64,000 nt of DNA from Alphaproteobacteria bacterium (GTDB lineage Bacteria; Pseudomonadota; Alphaproteobacteria; TMED109), in NCBI GenBank assembly GCA_022825235.1, contig JAJDYI010000046.1, positions 1 through 64,000 on the forward strand, given 5' to 3'. The translations under genes and the position numbers were made by a program. How positions within the stretch are numbered: the stretch's first letter is position 1; each line of letters starts with the position of its first letter. Positions 17,589 to 26,292 of the stretch are shown in pieces. Under the pieces are notes generated by a model. It made no database searches and was not told the DNA's origin. It worked only from the letters and a program-made list of their open reading frames with translations.

Positions 17589-19643
17589 TCACCGCGCCTC
17601 AACCTTGACCGTGTACTCCGTGTTGCCCGAGAGCCCGGCGATACGCTCGGTCACGGCATTGGGGTCATCCCTGGTCGGCTCGGTCCACGCGTCGCTGGAG
17701 CCGGTCCTCCTGTAACTCACCACGTAGGTGTATGGCTGGCCCGCCCTCGGCGACGACCAGGACACGTCCAGCTTGTCGCCGTGGCCCGGCACGGCGCTGA
17801 CGGCGACGGGACCGAACGCATCGCGGGTCCTGCCCACCGCTTCGCCATACCCGATCTCGTGGTTCTCGACGCCGCGCAGCGCAACCACCCTGACGGTGTA
17901 CGTCGTACCGGGCTCCAGGCCAGTTAAGGCGGTGCCAACATTGCCGCTGCCATCTTTGCCCAGGTTGGCCCTGCTCAGAGTTGCAGCGACCGTGAACCGG
18001 GTCGCCGGGTCCGTGCCCTTCCGGTACTCGACCCGGTAGGCAGAAGTGTCGGGCATATCCTGCCATTGCACGCTGAGCCTTTCCGGGGAAACATTGCCCG
18101 TTCGGACCTCGACCGCCCGCAACGTCACCGCCGGGACGGTCGCGCGCGCCTCCGCGAAAGGGCCGAAGCCGTCGCCCAACCGGGCGATGACCTTCACCGT
18201 GTAGGTGACGTTGGGGGCCAGCTCCTCGATCCGGTGGGAGGTCGCCCTCGTGGCGAGGAAGCGATCCAGCTCGTAGTCGTCTTCGTCCAGTTCGTATTCC
18301 TGCCCGTCCGTCTTCCACTGCACAACATATTCCACCAGCAGTCCTTCCACCGCCGCCCAGGATACGTCCAGCGCGGTCGGGTCGCCGGATGCCGGCGAAA
18401 CGGTCAGCCCGAAAAGCCCTCTCTGCTCCGGCAATGACACCGACGCCGATCCCGTCTCGGTGTTCACGATGGTCCCGGTCGCTTCGCCGTCGGCGATGCG
18501 CATGCCGACGGCGTTCGTGAGGGTGAGCGTCAGCGTCTCCATGGCCTCGTCATGCGCGTCGTCCAGCACCGGCACCGAGACCGTCTTCGCCGTCTCGCCC
18601 GCCGCAAAGGTGAGTGTGCCGCGCGTCGCCGTGTAGTCCTCGCCTGCCGTCGCCGTGCCGTCGGCGGTCGCGTAGTCCACCGTCGCGAACCCCGCCGCCG
18701 CATTGTCCAGCGTCACCGTGAAGTCGAGGGTGGCGCCGTCCGCCTCGGTGACGCGCGCGTCGGCGACCGTAACGCCCGGCTCCACCGGCGCGGGCGTGTG
18801 CCGCAGTACCACCGGGGGCAGCTCCCACCACGAAGACCGCGTCGCGGTGTTCACGTGGACCAGGTAATGCCACTCGGGGTTGAAGTCCTCGATCTGCACA
18901 CGGCAGCGACCGGCGGCGTAGCAGGTATGCTCCAGGATCGAGTGGCGATCTTTCCCCATGATGTGGTCGTCATCCCACCCCCACTTCATGTCCGCAACCG
19001 GGCGCGTGGCCGCGATCCACTCGACGGAGTACGGCAGGATATCGTCCCGCTCGGTCGCCTCGTCCAGCGTCCAGGTCACCAGACCCGACGCCGAGAGGGT
19101 CACGTTCCGGGGCACCCGGTCGGAGTCCGAGGGCTGGATGCCGTCCCCCGGCCGCGTGAGCGGCAGATCGGGTCCGTCCCCCGGCGAGGCTCCCGCCGAG
19201 AAACCTACGGCCTGCGCATCGGCCTGGGGGACCGCGAGCATGCCGGGGACGAGTAGCAGGAACGCCCCGGCGAGGGTGCGCGCCAAGCTGGATCGCAGTC
19301 GGGGGAAAGCGCGGAAGAAAAAGCGGGGAGTGGTCCCGCCGCGTGGCGGGCGGCGCGAACCGGCAAGGGCTGGCTCAGGAGAGCGGACCCGGCGTCGGGG
19401 AAGATGAACGCGGCAGGAGAATGCAGGCAGCGCCGCCGCGGCCCGGCGGAGCGCCCTCGCAACGGAAGACGCAGGTACGGCCCTGGGCGCTAAATCGTGC
19501 TCGTGTCTCCCAAAGGCATGCAGGGGAGACCGCCCGCTGCCCGCACGCACCTTGCCACCCGGCAATCCAGCCTCACAGATTCGCATCGCCCAGTTCCCCG
19601 TGCACCCATTTTCCCTAGAAGTGCGCCGCGCATTGTATTCCAA
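17589..19643 (-). CDS. Autotransporter adhesin, N-terminal half (ends at in-frame TGA)
   Basis: The passenger half begins with a signal peptide (LAGAFLLLVPGMLAVP, cut near ADAQA). The true start is uncertain: the frame is open from 19643 but the leader suggests a start nearer 19286 (TTG). A Calx-beta domain follows (TAGEDYTATRGTLTFAAGE), then at least three fibronectin type III domains with SVQWQDMP and GLEPGTTYTVRVVALRG. It stops at TGA 17591-17589 after VKVEAR, and the same frame then continues to the barrel at 15177. The undisturbed frame would give about 1,490 residues. It is inferred to be an outer-membrane adhesin now inactivated by a nonsense codon. Confidence 0.8.
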   Translation of the reverse strand: MEYNARRTSRENGCTGNWAMRICEAGLPGGKVRAGSGRSPLHAFGRHEHDLAPRAVPASSVARALRRAAAALPAFSCRVHLPRRRVRSPEPALAGSRRPPRGGTTPRFFFRAFPRLRSSLARTLAGAFLLLVPGMLAVPQADAQAVGFSAGASPGDGPDLPLTRPGDGIQPSDSDRVPRNVTLSASGLVTWTLDEATERDDILPYSVEWIAATRPVADMKWGWDDDHIMGKDRHSILEHTCYAAGRCRVQIEDFNPEWHYLVHVNTATRSSWWELPPVVLRHTPAPVEPGVTVADARVTEADGATLDFTVTLDNAAAGFATVDYATADGTATAGEDYTATRGTLTFAAGETAKTVSVPVLDDAHDEAMETLTLTLTNAVGMRIADGEATGTIVNTETGSASVSLPEQRGLFGLTVSPASGDPTALDVSWAAVEGLLVEYVVQWKTDGQEYELDEDDYELDRFLATRATSHRIEELAPNVTYTVKVIARLGDGFGPFAEARATVPAVTLRAVEVRTGNVSPERLSVQWQDMPDTSAYRVEYRKGTDPATRFTVAATLSRANLGKDGSGNVGTALTGLEPGTTYTVRVVALRGVENHEIGYGEAVGRTRDAFGPVAVSAVPGHGDKLDVSWSSPRAGQPYTYVVSYRRTGSSDAWTEPTRDDPNAVTERIAGLSGNTEYTVKVEAR
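19535..19600. repeat. Dispersed intergenic repeat, copy 1
   Basis: A GC-rich stretch with CCCGGCAATCCAG and TTCGCATCGCCCA, repeated in diverged form at 20117-20180 and 58061-58125. Copies 1 and 3 are followed by an AT-rich block containing ATGGGGAAGAC. It lies within the open frame upstream of the adhesin signal peptide, which argues that the adhesin starts downstream of it. Confidence 0.5.
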
Positions 19644-19684
19644 ATGTATTCAACGACAAGGATATGGGGAAGACATATCGCTCA

Positions 19685-19696
19685 AATGTCAATAAC
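19685..19696. promoter_or_regulatory. AATGTCAATAAC motif upstream of adhesin gene
   Basis: This 12-mer sits in an AT-rich block upstream of the minus-strand adhesin and recurs exactly at 42435-42446 upstream of the Cache-autotransporter. It is a candidate regulatory site; no regulator is assigned. Confidence 0.3.
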
Positions 19697-20411
19697 AGAG
19701 ATTATTTGGCAGATAGTGCCCGGATAAAGGCTCTAATGTATCGGCATATCATTTTTGAAAGTACTTCCGATGTGACTTATCGCTCGCACGCTCAGGCGCT
19801 GCGGGCGCTGCCGCGGGCATCCGTCCGCCACCGCCCCGATCGGGCTGGTTCCGCGGGGCACCCCGGGATTCGCCATGTCTGGTACCCGCGCCCGCCCGGC
19901 ACCCGCCGCTGCACATGGAGGGTGGCAGGCACAGATCGGGGACCGCGTCACGGTCTCAGGAGGCGACGGCAGGTTCTGCGTTGCGCGGTGGCCGCTGGCG
20001 GTGTCGAGACTGTCCGGACGCACGGACGTTAAACTGCGAGATGCCGCGCCATTCCCGCGAACCCCGAGCGCGCATGTCTCCGCCGCTTTCCAGCACTCGC
20101 AAGGCGGCCACCCGCCGCGCTGTCCGCGCGCGCCTTGCCGCCCGGCAATCCAGACTGGATCGTTCGCATTGCCCACCCCCAGTGAACCGGATACCCCCTG
20201 CGAATCGCCGCGCGCAACGTATGCTTGCTGTCATCCATGATCAGGCTGTTGTCGGCAATATGACGTACATGGCGATAACAGGCATTGGTCTCGCCACGCC
20301 GGGCCGATCAAAGTCTTTTGTCAATATCTACAACCGGGCATAAAGTATCGTGACAGTGACAAATGGCCTGCGTCCGCAGTCGATGCGGCCGTTGCCGAAG
20401 AGGACGGAGCG
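19697..20411. other. Divergent intergenic region between adhesin and hybrid kinase
   Basis: Contains an AT-rich block (about 19640-19790), the second copy of the dispersed repeat (20117-20180) and another AT-rich block (20220-20370) just before the kinase gene. The promoters of both genes should lie here. The ATCGTGACAGTGA string near 20347-20360 recurs before the kinase fragment at 27.5 kb. Confidence 0.4.
20117..20180. repeat. Dispersed intergenic repeat, copy 2
   Basis: Shares GCCCGGCAATCCAG and TTCGCATTGCCCA with copy 1. It lies 230 bases upstream of the hybrid kinase gene. Confidence 0.5.
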
Positions 20412-22715
20412 ATGACGCAACGCGACGAAACGGCCCAGCAGACGGAACCCGGCAGCCATCTCTCCGCGCTCAGCGCGGCGGTGCTGCGCATCGGCGCGAG
20501 CCTCGACCTCGACACCGTTCTCACCGAGGTGCTCGACGCGGCCCGCGCGCTCACCGGCGCGGGCTGCGGCGCCATCGCCACCGTCGATGCCGCCGGGCGC
20601 CCCGGCGACTTCGTCACCTCCGGCCTCACGGAGGACGAGCACCGTGCGCTCGAGGACTGGCCCGACGGGCCCAATCTCTTCGCGCATCTCGGCGGACTTG
20701 CCGCGCCGATCCGGCTGGCCGACCTCGCGGAGTTCGTGAGCGCGCTGATTCCCACACCCTGTCCGATCGACTGCGGCGCCTTCCAGGGCACGCCGATGCG
20801 CCACCGCGGCGTCCATGTCGGGAGCTTCTTCCTCGGCACCAAGGAGGGCGGGTTCACCGAGGCGGACGAGGAGGTGCTGGTGCTGCTCGCCGCCCAGGCT
20901 GCGGCGGCGGTCGCCAACGCGGGTGCGCACCGCGAGGAACGGCGCGCCCGGACCGACCTCGAGGCGCTGGTCGAGACCTGCCCGGTCGGCGTGGTGGTGC
21001 TGGATGCCGCCACCGGCGCGCTCGCCTCGTTCAACCGGGAGGCGCGGCGCATCACGGCCGGGCTGGTCTCGCCCGAGCTCCCGGTCGAGCGGCTGCCCGG
21101 CGCGATGACCTGCCGGCGGGGCGACGGGCGCGCGGTCACCCTCGACGATCTCGGGCGCGCCGAGACGGTGCGCGCCGAGGAGGTCGAGCTCTCGGTGCCC
21201 GGCGGGGCCAGCGTCCGCACCTTGCTGGATGCGACCCCGATCCGCACCGAGGACGGCGCGGTGGAACGGGTGGTGGTGATCCTTCAGGACCTCGAGCCGT
21301 TCGAGGCGCTGGCGCGCTCGCGCGCCGAGTTCCTCTCCACGGTGAGCCACGAGCTGCGCGCCCCGCTCGCGGCGATCAAGGGCTCGGCGATGACGGCGCT
21401 GGAGGGCGCGCGCGAGCCCGACCGCTCGGAGCTGCGCCAGTTTCTGCGCATCGTCGGCGAGCAGGCCGACCGCATGGACGGGCTGATCGGCGACCTGCTC
21501 GACGCCGGGCGCATCGGCGCCGGCGTGATGCCGGTCGATCCCGAGGCGCAGGTGCTTTCCGGGCTGGTCGAGCGGGCGCGGACCGCGTTCGCCGGCGCCG
21601 GCGGCAAGCACGCCGTGGTCGTCGACCTGCCCCCGGACCTGCCGCGCGTGATGGCGGACCTGCGGCGCATCGTGCAGGTGCTGGACAACCTGCTGACCAA
21701 TGCCGCGCGGCACTCGCCGGAGGCCGCTCCCATCCGGGTGGCAGCGGCGCGCGACGGGGCGCACGTGGCGGTCTCGGTTGCCGACGACGGCGAGGGGATG
21801 GCGCCGGAGCGCCTCGCGCACCTGTTCCGCCGCCACGCCGGCATCGACGAAGGCAGGGCCGGCGGGTCGGGGCTCGGACTGGTGATCTGCCGGGGTCTCG
21901 TGGAGGCGCACGGTGGGCGCATCCGGGCCGAGAGCGCCGGGCCGGGCCGGGGCACCACGGTCACCTTCACGCTGCCGGCGGCGGAGGAGCCCCCCACCGC
22001 TTCCGTGCCTGCGGCAGCCTCGCCCGATGGGCGGGACCGGCCTGCGGTCCTGGTGGTCGACGACGACCCGCACGCGCTCCGCCAGATGCGCGACGCGCTG
22101 GCGGCGGCGGGCTACGAACCCGTGACCGCCGCCGGGCCGGGCGAGGTGGCCCGCCTGGTCGAGACCCGGCGCCCGGTGCTCGCGGTGCTCGACCTGGTGC
22201 TGCCCGGCGCCGACGGCATCGAGCTGCTGCGCACCCTGCCGGTGCTCGCCGACCTGCCGGTGATCTTCGTCTCGGCCTACGGCCGGGGCGAGACCATCGC
22301 GCGGGCGCTGGAGGCGGGCGCGGCCGACTACATCGTCAAGCCCTTCTCGCCGGCCGAGCTGGTGGCGCGGGTCGGCGTCGCGCTCAACCGCCATGCCGGG
22401 CCCGGGCCCTTCGTGCTCGGCGACCTCGCCATCGACCGCGCGACCCGCCGCGTCACCGTCGCCGGCACACCGGTGCGGCTCACCGCCATCGAGTACAAGC
22501 TCCTGCACGCACTCTCGCTCGACGCCGGCGGGGCGACGACCTACGAGACGCTCCAGCGCCGGGTGTGGGGCGACCGCGGCGGCGCCAACCCGCAGGCCGT
22601 GCGCAACGCCATCCGCAAGCTCCGCCACAAGCTCGGCGACGACGCCCGGAACCCGAAATACATCCTCAGCGAGCGTGGCCTCGGCTACCGCATGCCCGGG
22701 CCGGATGACCAGTGA
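20412..22715 (+). CDS. Hybrid histidine kinase with receiver and C-terminal winged-helix DNA-binding domain
   Basis: This 767-residue cytoplasmic protein folds a whole two-component pathway into one chain. A GAF domain (15-170) and a PAS-like domain (180-295) precede HisKA with H313 in STVSHELRAP, HATPase_c with the N box (LDNLLTNAARHSPEA, N426/N430) and G box (GGSGLGLVICRG, about 484-495), a receiver domain (545-655) with phospho-acceptor D594 and K643, and an OmpR-type winged helix (665-762) ending GLGYRMP. It has no membrane segment, so it should sense an internal ligand or redox state through GAF/PAS. The next gene, 166 bases on, encodes a formate/nitrite-type channel. A truncated copy and two fragments of the same family lie elsewhere in the window. 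Confidence 0.93.
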   Translation: MTQRDETAQQTEPGSHLSALSAAVLRIGASLDLDTVLTEVLDAARALTGAGCGAIATVDAAGRPGDFVTSGLTEDEHRALEDWPDGPNLFAHLGGLAAPIRLADLAEFVSALIPTPCPIDCGAFQGTPMRHRGVHVGSFFLGTKEGGFTEADEEVLVLLAAQAAAAVANAGAHREERRARTDLEALVETCPVGVVVLDAATGALASFNREARRITAGLVSPELPVERLPGAMTCRRGDGRAVTLDDLGRAETVRAEEVELSVPGGASVRTLLDATPIRTEDGAVERVVVILQDLEPFEALARSRAEFLSTVSHELRAPLAAIKGSAMTALEGAREPDRSELRQFLRIVGEQADRMDGLIGDLLDAGRIGAGVMPVDPEAQVLSGLVERARTAFAGAGGKHAVVVDLPPDLPRVMADLRRIVQVLDNLLTNAARHSPEAAPIRVAAARDGAHVAVSVADDGEGMAPERLAHLFRRHAGIDEGRAGGSGLGLVICRGLVEAHGGRIRAESAGPGRGTTVTFTLPAAEEPPTASVPAAASPDGRDRPAVLVVDDDPHALRQMRDALAAAGYEPVTAAGPGEVARLVETRRPVLAVLDLVLPGADGIELLRTLPVLADLPVIFVSAYGRGETIARALEAGAADYIVKPFSPAELVARVGVALNRHAGPGPFVLGDLAIDRATRRVTVAGTPVRLTAIEYKLLHALSLDAGGATTYETLQRRVWGDRGGANPQAVRNAIRKLRHKLGDDARNPKYILSERGLGYRMPGPDDQ

Positions 22716-22881
22716 GGCGACGCATCCCCATATCGGCCGGCGCGAATCCCGCGGCCCGTCGAAGCTCGGGCGCGCGGACAGCTTCCATCGAGTGGGTGCC
22801 ACCGTCCCGGAACGGTATCGCAACGGTCCCGGACAGTCGCGCAATCCGCCGCTCCGACGACAAGGCGTCCAGGGATCCGGG

Positions 22882-23700
22882 ATGAGCGAAGACCGCTCCC
22901 CCCATCCCTTCGACATCGACGCCTACGCGCCGGCGGAGATCGCACGGCGCGTCGAGTCCTCCGGCGTCGCCAAGGTCAACCTGCCGCTCCTGCAGACCCT
23001 GGCTCTCGCCGTGCTGGCCGGCGCGTTCATCGCGTTCGGCGGGATGAGCTACACCGTCGTCGTCACCGGCTCCGAACTCGGCTTCGGCCCGACGCGCCTT
23101 CTCGGCGGCGTCGCGTTTTCCCTGGGCCTGGTCCTGGTGGTGATCGGCGGCGCCGAGCTCTTCACCGGCAACAACCTCATCGCGATGGCCTGGGCCGACC
23201 GGCGGGTGACGACGCGTCGGCTGCTGCGGAACTGGCTGCTCGTCTATGCCGGCAACGCCGTCGGCGCGCTCGGGAGCGCGGCCGCCGTCCTCCTGTCGGG
23301 CATCCTGGATGCCGGGGGCGACCTCCAGGAGACCGCCGTCGCCATCGCCGAGGCCAAGATCGCGCTGGGCGCCCCGGAGGCCTTCTTCCGCGGCATCCTG
23401 TGCAACGTCCTGGTCTGCCTCGCCGTCTGGCTGTGCTTCGCCGCCCACACCGTCACCGGCAAGGTGCTGGCGGTCGTCTTTCCGGTCTCGGCATTCGTGG
23501 CGCTCGGCTTCGAGCATTCCGTCGCCAACATGTACCTGATCCCGGTCGGCCTCTTCGCAGGCGGCACCGTGCCCGCTGCCGCCGACCTGGCGGCGATGGC
23601 GCAGAACTTCGCCGTCGTCACCCTCGGCAACATCGTCGGCGGTACGCTGCTGGTGGCACTCGTCTACTGGCTCGTCTACCTGCGCCACCGGCAGGACTGA
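22882..23700 (+). CDS. Formate/nitrite transporter (FNT) family channel
   Basis: The 272-residue protein has the FNT layout with six hydrophobic segments: about 38-58, 70-92, 110-135, 165-188, 195-215 and 240-262. Family signatures include GAELFTGNN near residue 90 and NMYLIPVGLFAGG near 215. FNT pentamers carry formate, nitrite or hydrosulfide across the inner membrane; the substrate is not decided by sequence. ATG 22882, preceded by AGGGATCCGGG, is used because the frame upstream is the shadow of the kinase gene. A decayed copy of the same family lies at about 35.7-36.1 kb on the other strand. Confidence 0.9.
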   Translation: MSEDRSPHPFDIDAYAPAEIARRVESSGVAKVNLPLLQTLALAVLAGAFIAFGGMSYTVVVTGSELGFGPTRLLGGVAFSLGLVLVVIGGAELFTGNNLIAMAWADRRVTTRRLLRNWLLVYAGNAVGALGSAAAVLLSGILDAGGDLQETAVAIAEAKIALGAPEAFFRGILCNVLVCLAVWLCFAAHTVTGKVLAVVFPVSAFVALGFEHSVANMYLIPVGLFAGGTVPAAADLAAMAQNFAVVTLGNIVGGTLLVALVYWLVYLRHRQD

Positions 23701-23779
23701 GCGACGTGCCACGGCGCATGGCAGTCAAGGGCCGCTTTCACCGTACCCGGATGCGGCAATGCCGGTTCGCCCGCGCGCC

Positions 23780-24113
23780 ATGATCGTCGAGGACCAGACC
23801 GGGGTCGTGGACTTCCTGTCGACCGCCGACGCCCACGGCATCGGCGAGGCGGAAGTCCGCATCAACCGCCGCACGACGCCCTCGATCTACCAGCGGACGG
23901 ATCGGCTGGGACGGGCCGGGCGAGGTCGTCGACTGGATCGTTTGCATGGCGCTGTTCGACGAGGACCGAGTCTTCGACGAGCTCGCGCTCCGTCGGGAGC
24001 TTCCCGCCAGCCTGGTCGACGGGCTGGCGGATGCGGTGGCGCGGTTTTACGACGGCGCCACGATCACGCCAGAGTTCGGCGGCCGCGGCACTCCTTTGCA
24101 AGGTCGCCAATGA
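23780..24113 (+). pseudogene. Remnant of an AAA/aminoglycoside-phosphotransferase-like protein
   Basis: From ATG 23780 the frame reads MIVEDQTGVVDFLSTADAHG, the usual N-terminus of bifunctional APH-like/P-loop proteins, then jumps to RINRRTTPSIY, so about 45 residues are missing. Near 23910 the frame shifts and continues as GEVVDWIVCMALFDED and LPASLVDGLADAVARFYDGA until the stop at 24113. The kinase core and the C-terminal ATPase part are absent. This is a dead fragment formed by an internal deletion, a frameshift and a C-terminal truncation. Confidence 0.7.
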
Positions 24114-24174
24114 TATGTGCATGGCCGCCCATGATATGGTTCAGCCATACGCACTCCCTCCAGGCAACGCTGCG

Positions 24175-24411
24175 ATGAAGACCACGCTCAATCTGAACGA
24201 TCAAGTGCTGCGCCAAGCCAAGGGACGGGCAGCCCGCGACGGCATCACGCTCACGAGATTTGTCGAAGACGCTTTGCGCGCGCGTCTCGCCGACGCGCGC
24301 GCCAGAAAACGAGGCTTCCGTCTGCGACTTGAGACGGTGACCGGAACTTCTCCGCCCAACGTCGACATCGCCGACCGCGACGCGCTCTACGAGGTGATCG
24401 ACCGCGTGTGA
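24175..24411 (+). CDS. Antitoxin of a VapBC-type pair
   Basis: The 78-residue protein begins MKTTLNLNDQVLRQAKGRAA, a ribbon-helix-helix-like start followed by TLTRFVEDALRARL, typical of VapB-type antitoxins. The C-terminal half is basic and then acidic and should wrap the toxin. Its stop overlaps the toxin start by four bases (GTGA), the usual coupled arrangement. An upstream in-frame extension exists but the DNA-binding strand begins at this ATG. Autorepression of the pair by the complex is expected from the family. Confidence 0.85.
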   Translation: MKTTLNLNDQVLRQAKGRAARDGITLTRFVEDALRARLADARARKRGFRLRLETVTGTSPPNVDIADRDALYEVIDRV

Positions 24412-24836
24412 TCGCCGTAGACACCAACATCCTGATCTACGCCCATCGCGGCGAGACTGATCTGCACCGCCCGGCCACCTTGCGCCTCACCGCCTTGGCC
24501 GAGGGTGTGGAGCGGTGGGCTCTTCCGATCTTCTGCGTCACTGAGTTCATGCGGGTGGTCACGCATCGGCGCGTGTTCAATCCGCCGACCACCGTGGCCC
24601 AGGCCGCCACGTTCATCGAGAGGCTCATCGCCGCCCCCAGTTGCGAACTGCTCCAGCCCGGACCCGAGTTTCTCGATCTGCTGATCGCAAGTGTCCGTGA
24701 AGCCGATGCAAGCGGCAATTTGATCTTCGACGCGCAGATCGCAGCGCTCTGTCAGGAGAACGGAATCGACACGATCCTTACCAACGACCGTGACTTCGCA
24801 CGCTTCGAGTCCCTTCAGGCGCACCGACTTGAGTAA
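24408..24836 (+). CDS. PIN-domain toxin of a VapBC-type pair
   Basis: The 142-residue protein starts with GTG and reads MIAVDTNILIYAHRGE, giving the first PIN acidic residue D5. Further acidic ligands are E in CVTEFMRVV (about residue 45), D in LIFDAQIAA and D in ILTNDRDFARF. Four such residues coordinate Mg2+ or Mn2+ in VapC ribonucleases, so this should be an RNase neutralised by the overlapping upstream antitoxin. Length and motif order match the family and nothing is missing. Confidence 0.9.
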   Translation: MIAVDTNILIYAHRGETDLHRPATLRLTALAEGVERWALPIFCVTEFMRVVTHRRVFNPPTTVAQAATFIERLIAAPSCELLQPGPEFLDLLIASVREADASGNLIFDAQIAALCQENGIDTILTNDRDFARFESLQAHRLE

Positions 24837-24961
24837 GGAATTGTGGACATTCATCTCATTTCCTACACCTGCCCGCAAACGCCATGTGGGTTAGTGGGAC
24901 CGCCATTCCGAAGCGATCGAAACGCCGCTGGCAGGCGGCCGCCTGAGCGCGAGGCTCTCAA

Positions 24962-25822
24962 ATGCATGGCGACATGAAATACCAAGTCGCATTGTCTTTT
25001 GCCGGTGAGCAACGACCCTACGTCGAAGAAGTAGCTCATCACCTCGCCGCACGGGGAATCGCGGTGTTCTACGATGACTTTGAAAGGGTGGGGCTCTGGG
25101 GACAGAACCTGGCGGAAGCGTTTCACAAGGCGTTTGAACGGCAATCCGATCTAGTCGTGATGTTCGTGTCCAACGCCTACATCGAAAAGCCGTGGCCAAG
25201 CCATGAGCGGCGGTCGGCACTGAGTCGCATGGTCCGCGACCGAAGCGATTACGTTCTTCCCGTCCGTTTCGACGATACGCCAGTGGATGGGCTGCCCGAG
25301 GACGTTGCCTACCAAGGTGCAGATCAACGTACTCCCGCACAACTTGCCGCGATGATAGCCGAGAAGTTGGGAATTCAGCCCTTCCAGGGCAAGGCTTCCC
25401 AAGTACCTCCACCGAGAATGACATCGCCCACCGGCGAAGCCGTCTTTGACTACAGCAGCTACAACGGGCGCTACGTCATCGGTCTCGGAGAACTGGAATT
25501 CGAGACAATGTGGACCAAAGCAAGCGATACCAACATCCATGTATACAACGAGCCCGCGTCGATCAACGGAGTCGCACTTGCTCGAGGTTGTGCGTCGATT
25601 TCTCAAGTGCTCAACGCTGCATCATTGGATTACACATCGAGGACCCGAACCGTTTCTCTCGGCGGGATTGCGGTATTACGCAATACGAGGGGCTTCTACG
25701 CCGCAATTCACGTACTCGGAATCAAGGATGACAGCCGCCGCGATGACAGGGATGAACTCCGCTTTCGATACGCCATACAGGCTGATGGTTCGGACAACTT
25801 CGCCGAGTTCGTAGACAATTGA
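24962..25822 (+). CDS. TIR-domain protein with C-terminal domain of unknown function
   Basis: The 286-residue protein opens with a TIR domain (KYQVALSFAGEQRPYVEEVA to about residue 135), containing the box-1-like ALSFAGE, FYDDFE and a conserved-position glutamate in SHERRSAL (NADase-type glutamate). Residues about 155-286 form a second beta-rich domain beginning FDYSSYNGRYVIG, not recognised. Bacterial TIR proteins commonly act as NAD-cleaving effectors or signal generators in antiphage immunity; that role is inferred. No partner gene adjoins it in the same direction; the VapBC pair lies 125 bases upstream. A downstream ATG (24974) is an alternative start. Confidence 0.85.
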   Translation: MHGDMKYQVALSFAGEQRPYVEEVAHHLAARGIAVFYDDFERVGLWGQNLAEAFHKAFERQSDLVVMFVSNAYIEKPWPSHERRSALSRMVRDRSDYVLPVRFDDTPVDGLPEDVAYQGADQRTPAQLAAMIAEKLGIQPFQGKASQVPPPRMTSPTGEAVFDYSSYNGRYVIGLGELEFETMWTKASDTNIHVYNEPASINGVALARGCASISQVLNAASLDYTSRTRTVSLGGIAVLRNTRGFYAAIHVLGIKDDSRRDDRDELRFRYAIQADGSDNFAEFVDN

Positions 25823-25854
25823 CCACTGCACGAGACCATTGAGGTCGACCGCGA

Positions 25855-26043
25855 TCAATCGCGCCCTTCCTTTCTCTCGTAGAGCATGCCGCGATCATCC
25901 AGGTTCACGCCGGCGAGTGCAGGTCCCCGCTTGGTCAGAAGCCTGGCCCGGAAATCCCGCACGGGGGGGTTCCCTTCGACCCGGAGATAGTCCCGCAGGA
26001 CGCGCTCAATCGGGCGGGTCAGCGTTTCGCCGCCCCGGGCAGC
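25855..26043 (-). pseudogene. C-terminal fragment of an unrecognised protein
   Basis: A minus-strand frame without a start codon reads GETLTRPIERVLRDYL, then a VRDFRARLL segment, and ends GMLYERKEGRD at a TGA. The composition is strongly protein-like, but the frame is closed upstream by a TGA, so only the tail of a gene remains. The family is unknown. Confidence 0.3.
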
Positions 26044-26106
26044 TCACGCCTTAGAGTGCGTCTGTCATCAAGAGAATCCCACGAGGATTCAATTTTGGGT
26101 AAGGAT

Positions 26107-26292
26107 ATGATTCAAAGGGGTTTTGACGGCACAGGAGGCCGGACACTTGACTCGAATGACCTTCGTGAGCGCGTGGTGCGCGCCCATCTCAACGGCGAGC
26201 CGATCCGCTCGGTGGCGGCGCAGTTCGGGGTCAGCGTGTCTTCGGTGCCGAAGTGGGTGGCGCGCTACCGTGCCACGGACAGCGTCGCTTGA
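26107..26292 (+). pseudogene. IS630-family transposase N-terminal fragment
   Basis: The frame reads SNDLRERVVRAHLNGEPIRS and continues VAAQFGVSVSSVPKWVARYR, the helix-turn-helix start of IS630/Tc1-type transposases, and stops at 26292 (TGA). The DDE domain is absent. A C-terminal IS630 remnant lies at 53.8-54.3 kb, not adjacent. Confidence 0.75.

Noticed and set aside
17589-17591. Recoding of TGA as selenocysteine or tryptophan in the adhesin
   Set aside because: No SECIS-like hairpin was seen and TGA ends many genes in this window normally. A nonsense mutation or a read error is simpler.
20328-22916. An 862-residue antisense frame across the hybrid kinase
   Set aside because: It is the low-complexity shadow of the kinase reading frame, rich in Arg, Gly, Ala and His repeats, with no recognisable domain.
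23780-24113. Intact small kinase gene
   Set aside because: The match needs an internal deletion and a frame change, so it is treated as a remnant.
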